Position numbers and translations under genes: made by a program
In this document: positions 34,234-41,417 of the stretch, in pieces
Numbering within the stretch: the first letter of the stretch is position 1
Layout: each line of letters starts with the position of its first letter
Notes under the pieces: generated by a model
Told to the model about the DNA's origin: nothing
The model's input: only the letters and a program-made list of their open reading frames with translations
Databases searched by the model: none
Assembly (NCBI GenBank): GCA_036380735.1
Contig: DASVEE010000055.1
Span: 1-64,000, forward strand
Direction of reading: 5' to 3'
DNA from: DASVEE01 sp036380735
GTDB lineage: Bacteria; Acidobacteriota; Thermoanaerobaculia; Gp7-AA8
Length of the DNA stretch: 64,000 bases

Positions 34234-34352
34234 GACGCGTACTGCGACTGGCGACTGAGCAGATTCGTGCCGCTCTCGCTGCCGTCCAACCTGGGGAGTT
34301 GCTTCAGGTCCAGGTTCCGGGGGCAACCGCTGGCCCTCCACCACACGCATGA
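34230..34352 (+). pseudogene. Remnant of DUF5615 PIN-like toxin
   Basis: In the frame overlapping the antitoxin stop, 40 codons read LRRVLRLATEQIRAALAAVQ then PGELLQVQVPG, up to a TGA at 34352. This matches the usual C-terminal end of DUF5615 toxins (helix of the type ...ILAALASLRPGE..V). The N-terminal 70 or so residues with the PIN-like active site are gone, so the toxin is inactive. Matching is from memory of the family pattern. Confidence 0.55.
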
Positions 34353-34954
34353 TTACCTGGTTCCTTTTCGACCTCGGCAACACGCTCATCAAGCTCGCTT
34401 ACGAGCGGGTGCTGCAGAACATCTGCAAGGAAGCGACGTGCTCGCGCGATGCGCTCGTCGACATCCTCGAAGAGCCGGGCGGGTATCGCGACATGGAGCG
34501 CGGGCTCGTCACGTTCTACGATTTCTACGAGCACCTCACGGAGAAGGCGGGCTACCGCGGCTCGATCCGCGACTTCCACACGCTCTGGGGCGATTTCTTC
34601 GACGGCCCGCTGCCGGGCGCCGAGGACCTGCTCGACCGGGTGCGCGCGAAGTATCGCGTGGCGTTCCTCTCGAACTCCAACGAGGTGCACGCGGAGTTGA
34701 TCCCGCGGCAGTTCTCGACGCTCTTCCGCAAGGACGACCGCTTCATCTTCTCCCACCGCTTCCGCACGGCGAAACCCGACCCGGAGATCTTCCACCGCGC
34801 CCTCGAGATCCTCGGCGCCCAGCCGCAACAGGTGGTCTTCATCGACGACCTGCTGGAGAACGTGCTGGCCGCCCGCGAAGAGGGGATTCGGGCGTTCCAG
34901 TTCCGGGACACGATTTCGTTGATGAAGGAACTGGAATCCGAGGGGTTGCTGTAG
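34349..34954 (+). CDS. HAD-family phosphatase
   Basis: 201 residues of the haloacid-dehalogenase superfamily, YihX-like. Motif I is FDLGNTL (nucleophile Asp8), motif II FLSNSNE, motif III Lys in TAKPDPEIF, motif IV FIDDLLENV. A helical cap lies between motifs I and II, so small phosphorylated metabolites are likely substrates. It begins inside the toxin remnant's last codons and has no clear ribosome site. The substrate cannot be told from sequence. Confidence 0.9.
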   Translation: MITWFLFDLGNTLIKLAYERVLQNICKEATCSRDALVDILEEPGGYRDMERGLVTFYDFYEHLTEKAGYRGSIRDFHTLWGDFFDGPLPGAEDLLDRVRAKYRVAFLSNSNEVHAELIPRQFSTLFRKDDRFIFSHRFRTAKPDPEIFHRALEILGAQPQQVVFIDDLLENVLAAREEGIRAFQFRDTISLMKELESEGLL

Positions 34955-34970
34955 AGGACGATAGGACCAA
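34955..34970. repeat. Type N fragment
   Basis: A short piece (GAGGACGATAGGACCAA) with about one and a half units, between the phosphatase stop and the pirin ATG. Confidence 0.6.
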
Positions 34971-34974
34971 CGCA

Positions 34975-35769
34975 ATGGCGAAGTATCAACGGACTGTCCG
35001 CCGGGTGGTTGATACGGAGGCCGGCGCCATGGGCGGCGCCCACCGCGTCCGCGCGGTGCTGGAGCCGGGCAACTGGGAGGAATTCGATCCCTTCCTGCTG
35101 CTGATGGAGGATTGGTTCCATCCCGGCACCTTCGGCGATCACCCGCACCGTGGCATCGAGACCATCACCTACGTCATCGACGGTGAGCTTTCCCATCGCG
35201 ACAACCACGGCAATCACGGGGTGCTGCGTCCCGGCGACGCGCAGTGGATGACCGCCGGGCGCGGCATCATCCACAGCGAGGAGCCGTCGCACGGCGAGGT
35301 GCACAGCCTGCAGCTATGGATCAACCTGCCGAAGGCGCAAAAGATGATCGAGCCGCGCTACACCGACATGCGCGGTGCCGAACAAGCGGTGCGCCACGAC
35401 AGCGGCGCGACGGTGCGCATGTTCGCTGCGCCGGGCGCCGGGCATCAGCCGATCGCAATGGTGGATTTTGACCTTCAGGCGGGCGCGCGCGCCACGCAGG
35501 AGCTGGAACCAGCGGTGAACGCTTTTCTCTACATTCTCAGCGGCAGCGGCCGCATCGGCGGCACCGAGGCGCACGCGACGCAGGTCGTGTGGTTGGAACA
35601 ATGGCCGGAACCGTCGGAAGTCACGATTGAGGCGGCAGAGCCGCTGCGCGCGATCCTCTGGGCGGGACGCCCGCTGCGCGAGCCGGTTGTGGCCTACGGC
35701 CCCTTCGTGATGAACACCGAGGATGAAATCCGCCAGGCGTATGCGGACTTTCGTGCGGGGAAGTTCTAG
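34975..35769 (+). CDS. Pirin family protein
   Basis: 264 residues, two cupin domains. The N-terminal metal site is FGDHPHRGIETITYV with further His in LSHRDNHGN and GIIHSEEP, the usual three-His-one-Glu site; YILSGSGRIGG marks the second cupin. Pirins act as quercetinase-like dioxygenases or as regulators. The ATG at 34975 is preferred to longer frames that cross the phosphatase gene. It ends at the first base of a type N hairpin. Confidence 0.92.
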   Translation: MAKYQRTVRRVVDTEAGAMGGAHRVRAVLEPGNWEEFDPFLLLMEDWFHPGTFGDHPHRGIETITYVIDGELSHRDNHGNHGVLRPGDAQWMTAGRGIIHSEEPSHGEVHSLQLWINLPKAQKMIEPRYTDMRGAEQAVRHDSGATVRMFAAPGAGHQPIAMVDFDLQAGARATQELEPAVNAFLYILSGSGRIGGTEAHATQVVWLEQWPEPSEVTIEAAEPLRAILWAGRPLREPVVAYGPFVMNTEDEIRQAYADFRAGKF

Positions 35770-35846
35770 GGAACGATAGGACGAATAGGACCTATGGGAG
35801 TCCCATTCGTCCTATCTGTCCTATAGGTCCCATTCGTCCTATCGTC
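35769..35846. repeat. Type N hairpin between convergent genes
   Basis: GGGAACGATAGGACG start, almost no loop (TGGGAGTCCCA), right arm ending GTCCTATCGTC. It separates the convergent pirin and zinc-ribbon genes. Confidence 0.92.
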
Positions 35847-35854
35847 TACGCCTT

Positions 35855-36862
35855 TTACAACACCCCATTCGCCAGCGGCTTCGTCAACCCATCATTGCCG
35901 TACCACTGGCGATGGAACTCCTTCAGCGCTTCATCGTCCGAGCTCGGCGCGAGCGGCTTGGCCGGCCCTTCGGGGCGGGCGAGGCGCGGGAAGCGGTAGA
36001 GGACGTAGTCGAAGTTGCGCTTGGCGTACTCTTCGCCGAGCTTGCTGAACGAGGCGCCGTCGATGGAGAACTTCGTCGTGCCTTTGTGCGACAACTCGAC
36101 GCGCGAGTAGCGCTTGTCCTTCACCTTCTTGGCGAACTCGAGGAAGGCGCGCTGGACGTCGATGGGGCTCTGCTTGAGGCTCAGCTCCTGCAGGTCGTAG
36201 ACGACCACGCCGGGGACGACCCAGTACTGGTAGTGGGCCGAGACCTTCATCCCCTGGAACGCGGCGTTCTCGCGGATGACGTCGTTGACCGGTTCCTGGA
36301 GGAGGAAGACGTTGGCCGAGTAGCCGACCAGCGCCGCGATGAGCGGCGTGCCGACGAAGACGAGCTTCTTGTTGCGCAGCGCCGGGATCGGCAGCGCGAC
36401 GCGTTCGATCCGGAACTGCTTCCGGAGGAGCTCCCCTAATTTGATCTTCCTTTTGGAACGGGGGGTCGACGGAGGCTCCACCGGAATCGCGTAGTAGACG
36501 ATGGAGAGGATCAAGCCGGCAGCGATCGAGACGACCCCGACCTCTTTGAACACGAGGAGGGCGCCGAGACCGAAGAGGTAGGCCACCCAGCTGGCGTAGT
36601 TGACGCGCGAGCGCAGGCGCGCGGCCCGCTCCCGGTAAAAGTCTTCGTTGAGGATTTCCGAGCAGTGACGGCAACGCACGGCGTTGTGCGGCACGTCACC
36701 CCCGCAGAATTGACAGGTGTCACCAGCATCGCTGGCGCGCCGCTTCTGGCTGGCGAAGTCTTCCGCACGGCGCTTGGGAGGTGCCGCATTCAGAAGCAGC
36801 AGGCCGCAGGTTTCGCATGCCGCCGCCTCTTCTTCGTTCAGAGACTGGCATTCAGGGCATCG
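35855..36862 (-). CDS. Zinc-ribbon membrane protein
   Basis: 335 residues. Two zinc ribbons lead the protein: CPECQSLNEEEAAACETC and, after a linker, CQFCGGDVPHNAVRCRHC. Then come a hydrophobic pair near residues 100-145 and another TM (LVFVGTPLIAALVGYSANVF), followed by an outer or cytosolic domain of about 150 residues. No family recognised. The ATG at 36862 places the first zinc ribbon at the N-terminus as usual; the ATG at 36895 adds 11 residues, but a TATCAT box at 36898-36903 lies too close to it. Confidence 0.75.
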   Translation of the reverse strand, partial: RCPECQSLNEEEAAACETCGLLLLNAAPPKRRAEDFASQKRRASDAGDTCQFCGGDVPHNAVRCRHCSEILNEDFYRERAARLRSRVNYASWVAYLFGLGALLVFKEVGVVSIAAGLILSIVYYAIPVEPPSTPRSKRKIKLGELLRKQFRIERVALPIPALRNKKLVFVGTPLIAALVGYSANVFLLQEPVNDVIRENAAFQGMKVSAHYQYWVVPGVVVYDLQELSLKQSPIDVQRAFLEFAKKVKDKRYSRVELSHKGTTKFSIDGASFSKLGEEYAKRNFDYVLYRFPRLARPEGPAKPLAPSSDDEALKEFHRQWYGNDGLTKPLANGVL

Positions 36863-36971
36863 CATCGCAGTCTCGTAGTGCAATCGGGCGGCCATTTATG
36901 ATAGGGCTCCTTCAGCCGGGTGCGCGTGCCGTGTCAAAGTTATTCCATGCGAAATAACCTGACACGCCAGG

Positions 36972-37817
36972 CTAACGCCGCCGGCCGAACCGGCGCTCTA
37001 TGTTGAACCCTATATGCAACTCCCCGGCGTCGAACGGTGTTCCCTGATATGTGGATGTGATCGGTTGGTCGGTCAGCGTCGAGTTGTTGTTCGTCAGCAT
37101 GACCTCGAACCAGTGACCGCCAATCGCGCGCTTGATGCCGACGGCCCAGCCCAGGTCGGCGTCGATGCCTTCGGGGAGATCCTGATTGGGCGGAATGATC
37201 TCGGCGATCACGGCCAGCGGCGGGCGCAGCATGTACGCGAAGGCGATGGGCACGTTGAACGCGCCGTCGAAGAGGGCGACCGAGGTGTCGCCGGCGACGG
37301 CGCGGCCGGCGTTGGTGACGTAGGTGGGGAGGATCGTGAGCTCCGCCTTCCGCCCGAACTGCCGGGAGACGATCGCCTGCGCGAACAGCGAGTTGCGGTC
37401 GTCGAGGTTGTCCTCGGTCCGCACGTTGGCGCCGCCGCGGAGGGCGATGGAGAGCGGCACCGACGGCGCCTGCCGGAACACGACGAACTTGACCGCTCCT
37501 TCGAGCGTGTCGTTGGCGTTGCTGCGGAGCAGCGTGAACTGCAGGTCGCGGCGCAGCGCGTACGAGACGCCGAACGTGACGTCCGCGTTGCTGTCGAGAC
37601 CGAACAGCGAATTGATCGCGTCCTCGTTGTCGATCGACTCGTTGAAGCGGTGGGTGAACTTCACTTCCCACGTGCCCATGCCGGGGATCTGCGAGGAGGG
37701 GAGCGACAGCAGCGTGTCGCCCATCGGCAGCGGCGAGACCGGCCGGTACTCTTCCTGCGCCTGAAGGGCGTTCGCGAACAGGAGCGTCGCGGCAACGAAC
37801 AGCGTCGTCTTAATCAT
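36972..37817 (-). CDS. Outer membrane beta-barrel protein, DUF5777-like
   Basis: 281 residues. Signal peptide MIKTTLFVAATLLFANALQA; the mature part is amphipathic beta strands (WEVKFTHRFNES, VTFGVSYALRRDLQFTLLRS) and ends in a short IERRFGRRR. It resembles DUF5777-type barrels. Its start overlaps the stop of the CX4CH lipoprotein gene upstream by 8 bp, so the two proteins are co-made and probably act together at the outer membrane. Barrel assignment is by pattern; function unknown. Confidence 0.75.
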   Translation of the reverse strand: MIKTTLFVAATLLFANALQAQEEYRPVSPLPMGDTLLSLPSSQIPGMGTWEVKFTHRFNESIDNEDAINSLFGLDSNADVTFGVSYALRRDLQFTLLRSNANDTLEGAVKFVVFRQAPSVPLSIALRGGANVRTEDNLDDRNSLFAQAIVSRQFGRKAELTILPTYVTNAGRAVAGDTSVALFDGAFNVPIAFAYMLRPPLAVIAEIIPPNQDLPEGIDADLGWAVGIKRAIGGHWFEVMLTNNNSTLTDQPITSTYQGTPFDAGELHIGFNIERRFGRRR

Positions 37818-38232
37818 TCGGAGCTCCGCGGCGGATCCAGTCGCGCACGAGTCTGAGGCGGGCTTCGTCGAGAGCGGGGAGGCCCTGCGGCATGCGCTCG
37901 CCGGAGATGCCGGCGCCGGTGATCTTGCGGTAGAGGTACGAGCTCGTCGGATCGCCCGGTTGCACGCGGCGCAGCGCCGGATTCTGCGTGCTCGGCACGT
38001 TGACCGTCGCCGCGTAGGCGCGACCGGCGGTCAGCACGAGTCCCTGCTGCTGGCCGATCGGATCGTGACAGCCGATCAGCGCGCACGTCGGCGTGAAGAC
38101 TTCGTTCTGGACGCGCGTGAAGGTGGCGGAGGGATCGACAGGGTCTCCACCGCCTGGATCCGTGGGGAGCTCGTTGAGCTGACCGCAACCCATCACCGCG
38201 AGGAGTGTCAGGGCGAGGACGGATGTACGCAT
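37810..38232 (-). CDS. Lipoprotein with CX4CH haem-like motif
   Basis: 140 residues. Lipobox VMGC (Cys16). The mature domain looks like planctomycete-type cytochrome c domains: VFTPTCALIGCHDP, then SYLYRKITG, GERMPQG and RLVRDWIRRGAP. The motif is C-A-L-I-G-C-H, that is CX4CH rather than CX2CH; such variants can bind haem in some multihaem cytochromes, but this domain class is also known without haem. Met near the GERMPQG site could be the second axial ligand. Coupled with the barrel gene. Confidence 0.75.
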   Translation of the reverse strand: MRTSVLALTLLAVMGCGQLNELPTDPGGGDPVDPSATFTRVQNEVFTPTCALIGCHDPIGQQQGLVLTAGRAYAATVNVPSTQNPALRRVQPGDPTSSYLYRKITGAGISGERMPQGLPALDEARLRLVRDWIRRGAPND

Positions 38233-38241
38233 GGGGCTGTC

Positions 38242-38247
38242 AGGTTA
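38242..38247 (-). promoter_or_regulatory. -10 box TAACCT, leaderless-type
   Basis: TAACCT on the minus strand, ending 9 nt before the ATG at 38232. Confidence 0.45.
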
Positions 38248-38275
38248 GCACAGCATCCATCACCATCGCTGCGGT

Positions 38276-38281
38276 GTACGA
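38276..38281 (+). promoter_or_regulatory. -10 box TACGAT, leaderless-type
   Basis: TACGAT ends 9 nt before the GTG at 38291. It is divergent from the lipoprotein promoter 30 bp away. Confidence 0.45.
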
Positions 38282-38290
38282 TTGCGCATC

Positions 38291-39064
38291 GTGCAAACGA
38301 TCGATGACCTTTTCGCGGCTGCGTTGAGCGAGCGGGACGACGACTCACGCTGGTCCGCGATCGAAGAGCTGCAGCGGCGCGGCTCGCGCGACATCTTCGA
38401 GCGCGCCGCGGACCTCTGCCGCGACGGCTCCACGCGCGCTCGCGTGACCGGCGCGGAAGTGCTCGCGCAACTCGGCGGCGACACGCGCCCGTTCCGCACC
38501 GACGCCTGGCCCGTGCTGCAATCGATGCTGGCCGACGACGAATCGGTCGTCCTCGCCGGCGCGCTGCAGGCCCTGGGGCAGCAGGGCGATGAACGTGTCG
38601 TCGACAATGCCACGCGCCTCGCCGTCCACCCCGAGCCCAACGTCCGCTGGGCCGTCGCCTCGGCACTCGCCGAATGGGTGCACGACGAACGCGCCGTGCG
38701 CCTGCTGGTGACGCTGATGCGCGACGACGACAGCAGCGTGCGCGACGCCGCGACGTTCGCCATCGGCGCCTTGTCGGAGCTGGACACGCCGGCCATAAGA
38801 TCCGCGCTGTTCGCGCGGCTGGAAGATTCGGAGCCCAGCGTCGCCCGCGAAGCGCAACTCGGCCTGGCCCGCCGCCACGACCGCCGCGTGATCCCGGCAG
38901 TGGTCCGCTCCCTGGAAGCCAAAGAGAACGAGTTGGACGAGATCGTCGATGAGGTCACGGTCCCGGAGATGCTGCCCGCCCTGATGGAAGCCAAACAGTC
39001 GATCGGCGAAAACGCCGCGCTGATCCGCCTGATCGATCAGGCGAGGGCGCGCGCGGAAGAGTAA
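38291..39064 (+). CDS. HEAT-repeat protein
   Basis: 257 residues from GTG. Five or more HEAT-type helix pairs, for example RARVTGAEVLAQLG, EPNVRWAVASALAEW, DSSVRDAATFAIGALSE and EPSVAREAQLGLARRHDRRV. Such solenoids bind proteins or act as scaffolds; PBS-lyase-type HEAT proteins also serve phycobilin or iron-sulfur assembly. No signal peptide, so probably cytosolic. A TTG three codons upstream is also in frame, but the -10 box favours the GTG. Confidence 0.8.
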   Translation: MQTIDDLFAAALSERDDDSRWSAIEELQRRGSRDIFERAADLCRDGSTRARVTGAEVLAQLGGDTRPFRTDAWPVLQSMLADDESVVLAGALQALGQQGDERVVDNATRLAVHPEPNVRWAVASALAEWVHDERAVRLLVTLMRDDDSSVRDAATFAIGALSELDTPAIRSALFARLEDSEPSVAREAQLGLARRHDRRVIPAVVRSLEAKENELDEIVDEVTVPEMLPALMEAKQSIGENAALIRLIDQARARAEE

Positions 39065-39156
39065 CGACAGGACGAATAGGACCTATAGGACGCATAGGAC
39101 CTATAGGACAAAACGCGGCACGGCACCGCTATTCGTCCCATCGGTCCCATCGTTCC
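39063..39156. repeat. Type N hairpin
   Basis: AACGACAGGAC start at the HEAT gene stop, five regular 9-bp units, loop with AAAACGCGGCACGGCACCG, and right arm ending GTCCCATCGTTCCCC. Between convergent genes. Confidence 0.9.
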
Positions 39157-39162
39157 CCGCCG

Positions 39163-41310
39163 CTACCGCACTGCTCTGCGCTTGCGGAACACGCCGCTCA
39201 TTTCGATGTTGCGCAGGAACACGCGGGACACGTTCGTTTCCTCCACCACACTTTGGTAGACCAGCGCCGTCACGCCGCTGCCGAGCGACACCATGTGGGG
39301 CGCGGCGTGAGGCCCCGGCCGGGTCATCACGCTGAATGCTTCATCGCCGATCCGCGCGAACAGCTCCGCGGGGCCGCCGGGCCAGCGGTGTTTCGCCCAC
39401 ACGATGACGAAGGCGGCGCCGTTCCATTCGACCTGCGGGTCGAACGACTCCAGCGGCGTTGCCATCGAGGCGAGCACCGTCTCCGGTCCCAGCGGTGTCC
39501 CGTCCTGCCGCAGCCGGCGCGTGCGGAGCGCTTCGCCGCCGTAGACGACGAGATGCTCGCTGCCGTTCCACGCCACCGACGACGGCAAATGAAACCCGGT
39601 GGAGAGGTCGTGCGTCGCGACGACCGTCCCTTGGCGGCTCACTGTGATGGCGCGCAGCATGTCGTCGCGCGTCATCGCCGTGATGAGATACGTCTCGCCG
39701 TTCCAGACGACGTCCGGCAGCGTATTCGCCGGCAGATCGAACGCCGGCGCGAGGCCGCCCGGCGTCAGCAGCGCGGCGCGCAACCGCGGCGCCGCGTAGT
39801 AGCCCTCAACCCACACGATCAGCGTGTTCGTGCCGTCGCTCGCCATCCGCGGCCGCGCGTCGATGTTGGCCGTCGATGACAGGAGGAGCGCGTCGTTCGT
39901 GCCGAATCTCCGCACCAGCAGATATTGATAAAGCTCCTCCGACGGCTCCCGCATCTCCTGCCACGCGACGAGGTAGCCGCGGTTGTCGGCGACGACGGAG
40001 CCGCTGACCATGCGCGGCGAAAGCGTGACCGGCTCGCCGAGCGGCGACCCGGTGACCGTGAAGCGCCGCGCGACACCGGCGTTGCGCTCGCGCCAGAACA
40101 CGAGGAGCGACTCGCCGTCGCTCGCGACCGCGGGCACCTCCTGCTCGACGATGCTGTTCGCGACCGACGTCACCTCGTCTGTCTCGCTGCCGAGAAACGC
40201 ACCTTCGATCGTCCCCGCGCGGTGCAGGACGCGATACGTGCGCCCGCCGAGCGTCGCCAGCCGGGTGTAGGCATCGCGCTGGTCGAACGACAGCGTCTGC
40301 ACGAGCGTGGTGCGGTCGAAGCGGAAGAGGACCGGGTGGAACGCGGTGAGGTCGAAGCCTTGGATGTCGAAGCCGTCGTCGCGGACGGTCACATCGCCGA
40401 CGTAATGATTGGCGGGGAGCCCCTCGAGCGCCGTCACGTCGAAGCTACTGTCGATGCGGAAGAGCTTCGCATCATCGCGAACCGCCGCGGCGACGATGAC
40501 CTGCTCGCCGTTGCCGCCGGCCGCGTAGCTGATGTTGTCGCCGGTCGGGAACGCGGCCAGCGTCCGCGCGGCGCCCGTGGCGTTGCCGTTCGCGTCGACG
40601 CGCAGCGCGCGCACGCTCCAGGTGGTCTCCGCCGCGTCGAGCTCCAGCCATGTGACGGCGTAGCCGGCGCCGAGTCGCACCAGCCGGGGGCTGATGAGAT
40701 TGTTGCCGAGGCCGGTGGTGTTCGTCAGTTGCGTGCCGTCGATGCGCGCCAGCGTGGAGGCGGTGTAGGCCACGCCGCTCGGATAGTTCACCAGCGCGAC
40801 GGTCGTGCTGCCGTTCGAGGCCACGTCGGCGGCGACCAGGTTGGGGAGCGCCGCCCCGCCGCGGGGGTGCACGTTGCCGTCGACGTCGACTTCCGCAACG
40901 CGTGCCTTCCCCGACAGCGGCCCGGGGTTCACGACGGTCCGTTCGTTCCAGAGGATCACGAAGCGCCGGCCGTTCCACGCCACGACGGGCGACTCGTCCC
41001 AGTCGACGCCGCGAGAGATGACGATCCCCTCAGGATCGAGGTTGCGTCCGTTACGGTCGATACGGGCGGCGACGATGTCGTACGACAGCGCGCTCCGTTT
41101 GTCGGCCCAGACGACGAGCAGGAGCTCGCCATTCGACGCGAGGTCGACGTTTCCGGCGGTCGCGACCGGCTGCACAACAGGCGCGGACACGGCGCGTTCA
41201 GGGGTGACGTCGATGCGCAGGGGAGGGGGAACCAGCGATGCGAGGGCGAGGACCAGGGCGAGCATCGCAGGAGATACGGAGATGCGGAGCCATCCGTCGT
41301 CTCCCGTCAT
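39163..41310 (-). CDS. Secreted beta-propeller-like repeat protein
   Basis: 715 residues. An N-terminal hydrophobic stretch (SPAMLALVLALASLVPPPL) suggests export. The mature part repeats a blade-like pattern with core NGELLLVVWAD, NGRRFVILWNE, DGESLLVFWRER, NRGYLVAWQEM, NGSEHLVVYGG and NGAAFVIVWAK at roughly 50-60-residue steps. This is typical of secreted propeller proteins of Acidobacteriota. Ligand and function unknown. The ATG at 41310 is chosen; one at 41340 adds ten residues that do not improve the signal peptide. Confidence 0.78.
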   Translation of the reverse strand: MTGDDGWLRISVSPAMLALVLALASLVPPPLRIDVTPERAVSAPVVQPVATAGNVDLASNGELLLVVWADKRSALSYDIVAARIDRNGRNLDPEGIVISRGVDWDESPVVAWNGRRFVILWNERTVVNPGPLSGKARVAEVDVDGNVHPRGGAALPNLVAADVASNGSTTVALVNYPSGVAYTASTLARIDGTQLTNTTGLGNNLISPRLVRLGAGYAVTWLELDAAETTWSVRALRVDANGNATGAARTLAAFPTGDNISYAAGGNGEQVIVAAAVRDDAKLFRIDSSFDVTALEGLPANHYVGDVTVRDDGFDIQGFDLTAFHPVLFRFDRTTLVQTLSFDQRDAYTRLATLGGRTYRVLHRAGTIEGAFLGSETDEVTSVANSIVEQEVPAVASDGESLLVFWRERNAGVARRFTVTGSPLGEPVTLSPRMVSGSVVADNRGYLVAWQEMREPSEELYQYLLVRRFGTNDALLLSSTANIDARPRMASDGTNTLIVWVEGYYAAPRLRAALLTPGGLAPAFDLPANTLPDVVWNGETYLITAMTRDDMLRAITVSRQGTVVATHDLSTGFHLPSSVAWNGSEHLVVYGGEALRTRRLRQDGTPLGPETVLASMATPLESFDPQVEWNGAAFVIVWAKHRWPGGPAELFARIGDEAFSVMTRPGPHAAPHMVSLGSGVTALVYQSVVEETNVSRVFLRNIEMSGVFRKRRAVR

Positions 41311-41417
41311 GCCATAATTGACTGGGCTGCGGCCTTGCATGGAACAACGGCATGTAACCCTCGGTTGCAGCCGACGTTCGACAAAGACAGATCTTTGCTG
41401 AGCTCGGGAACGATGCG

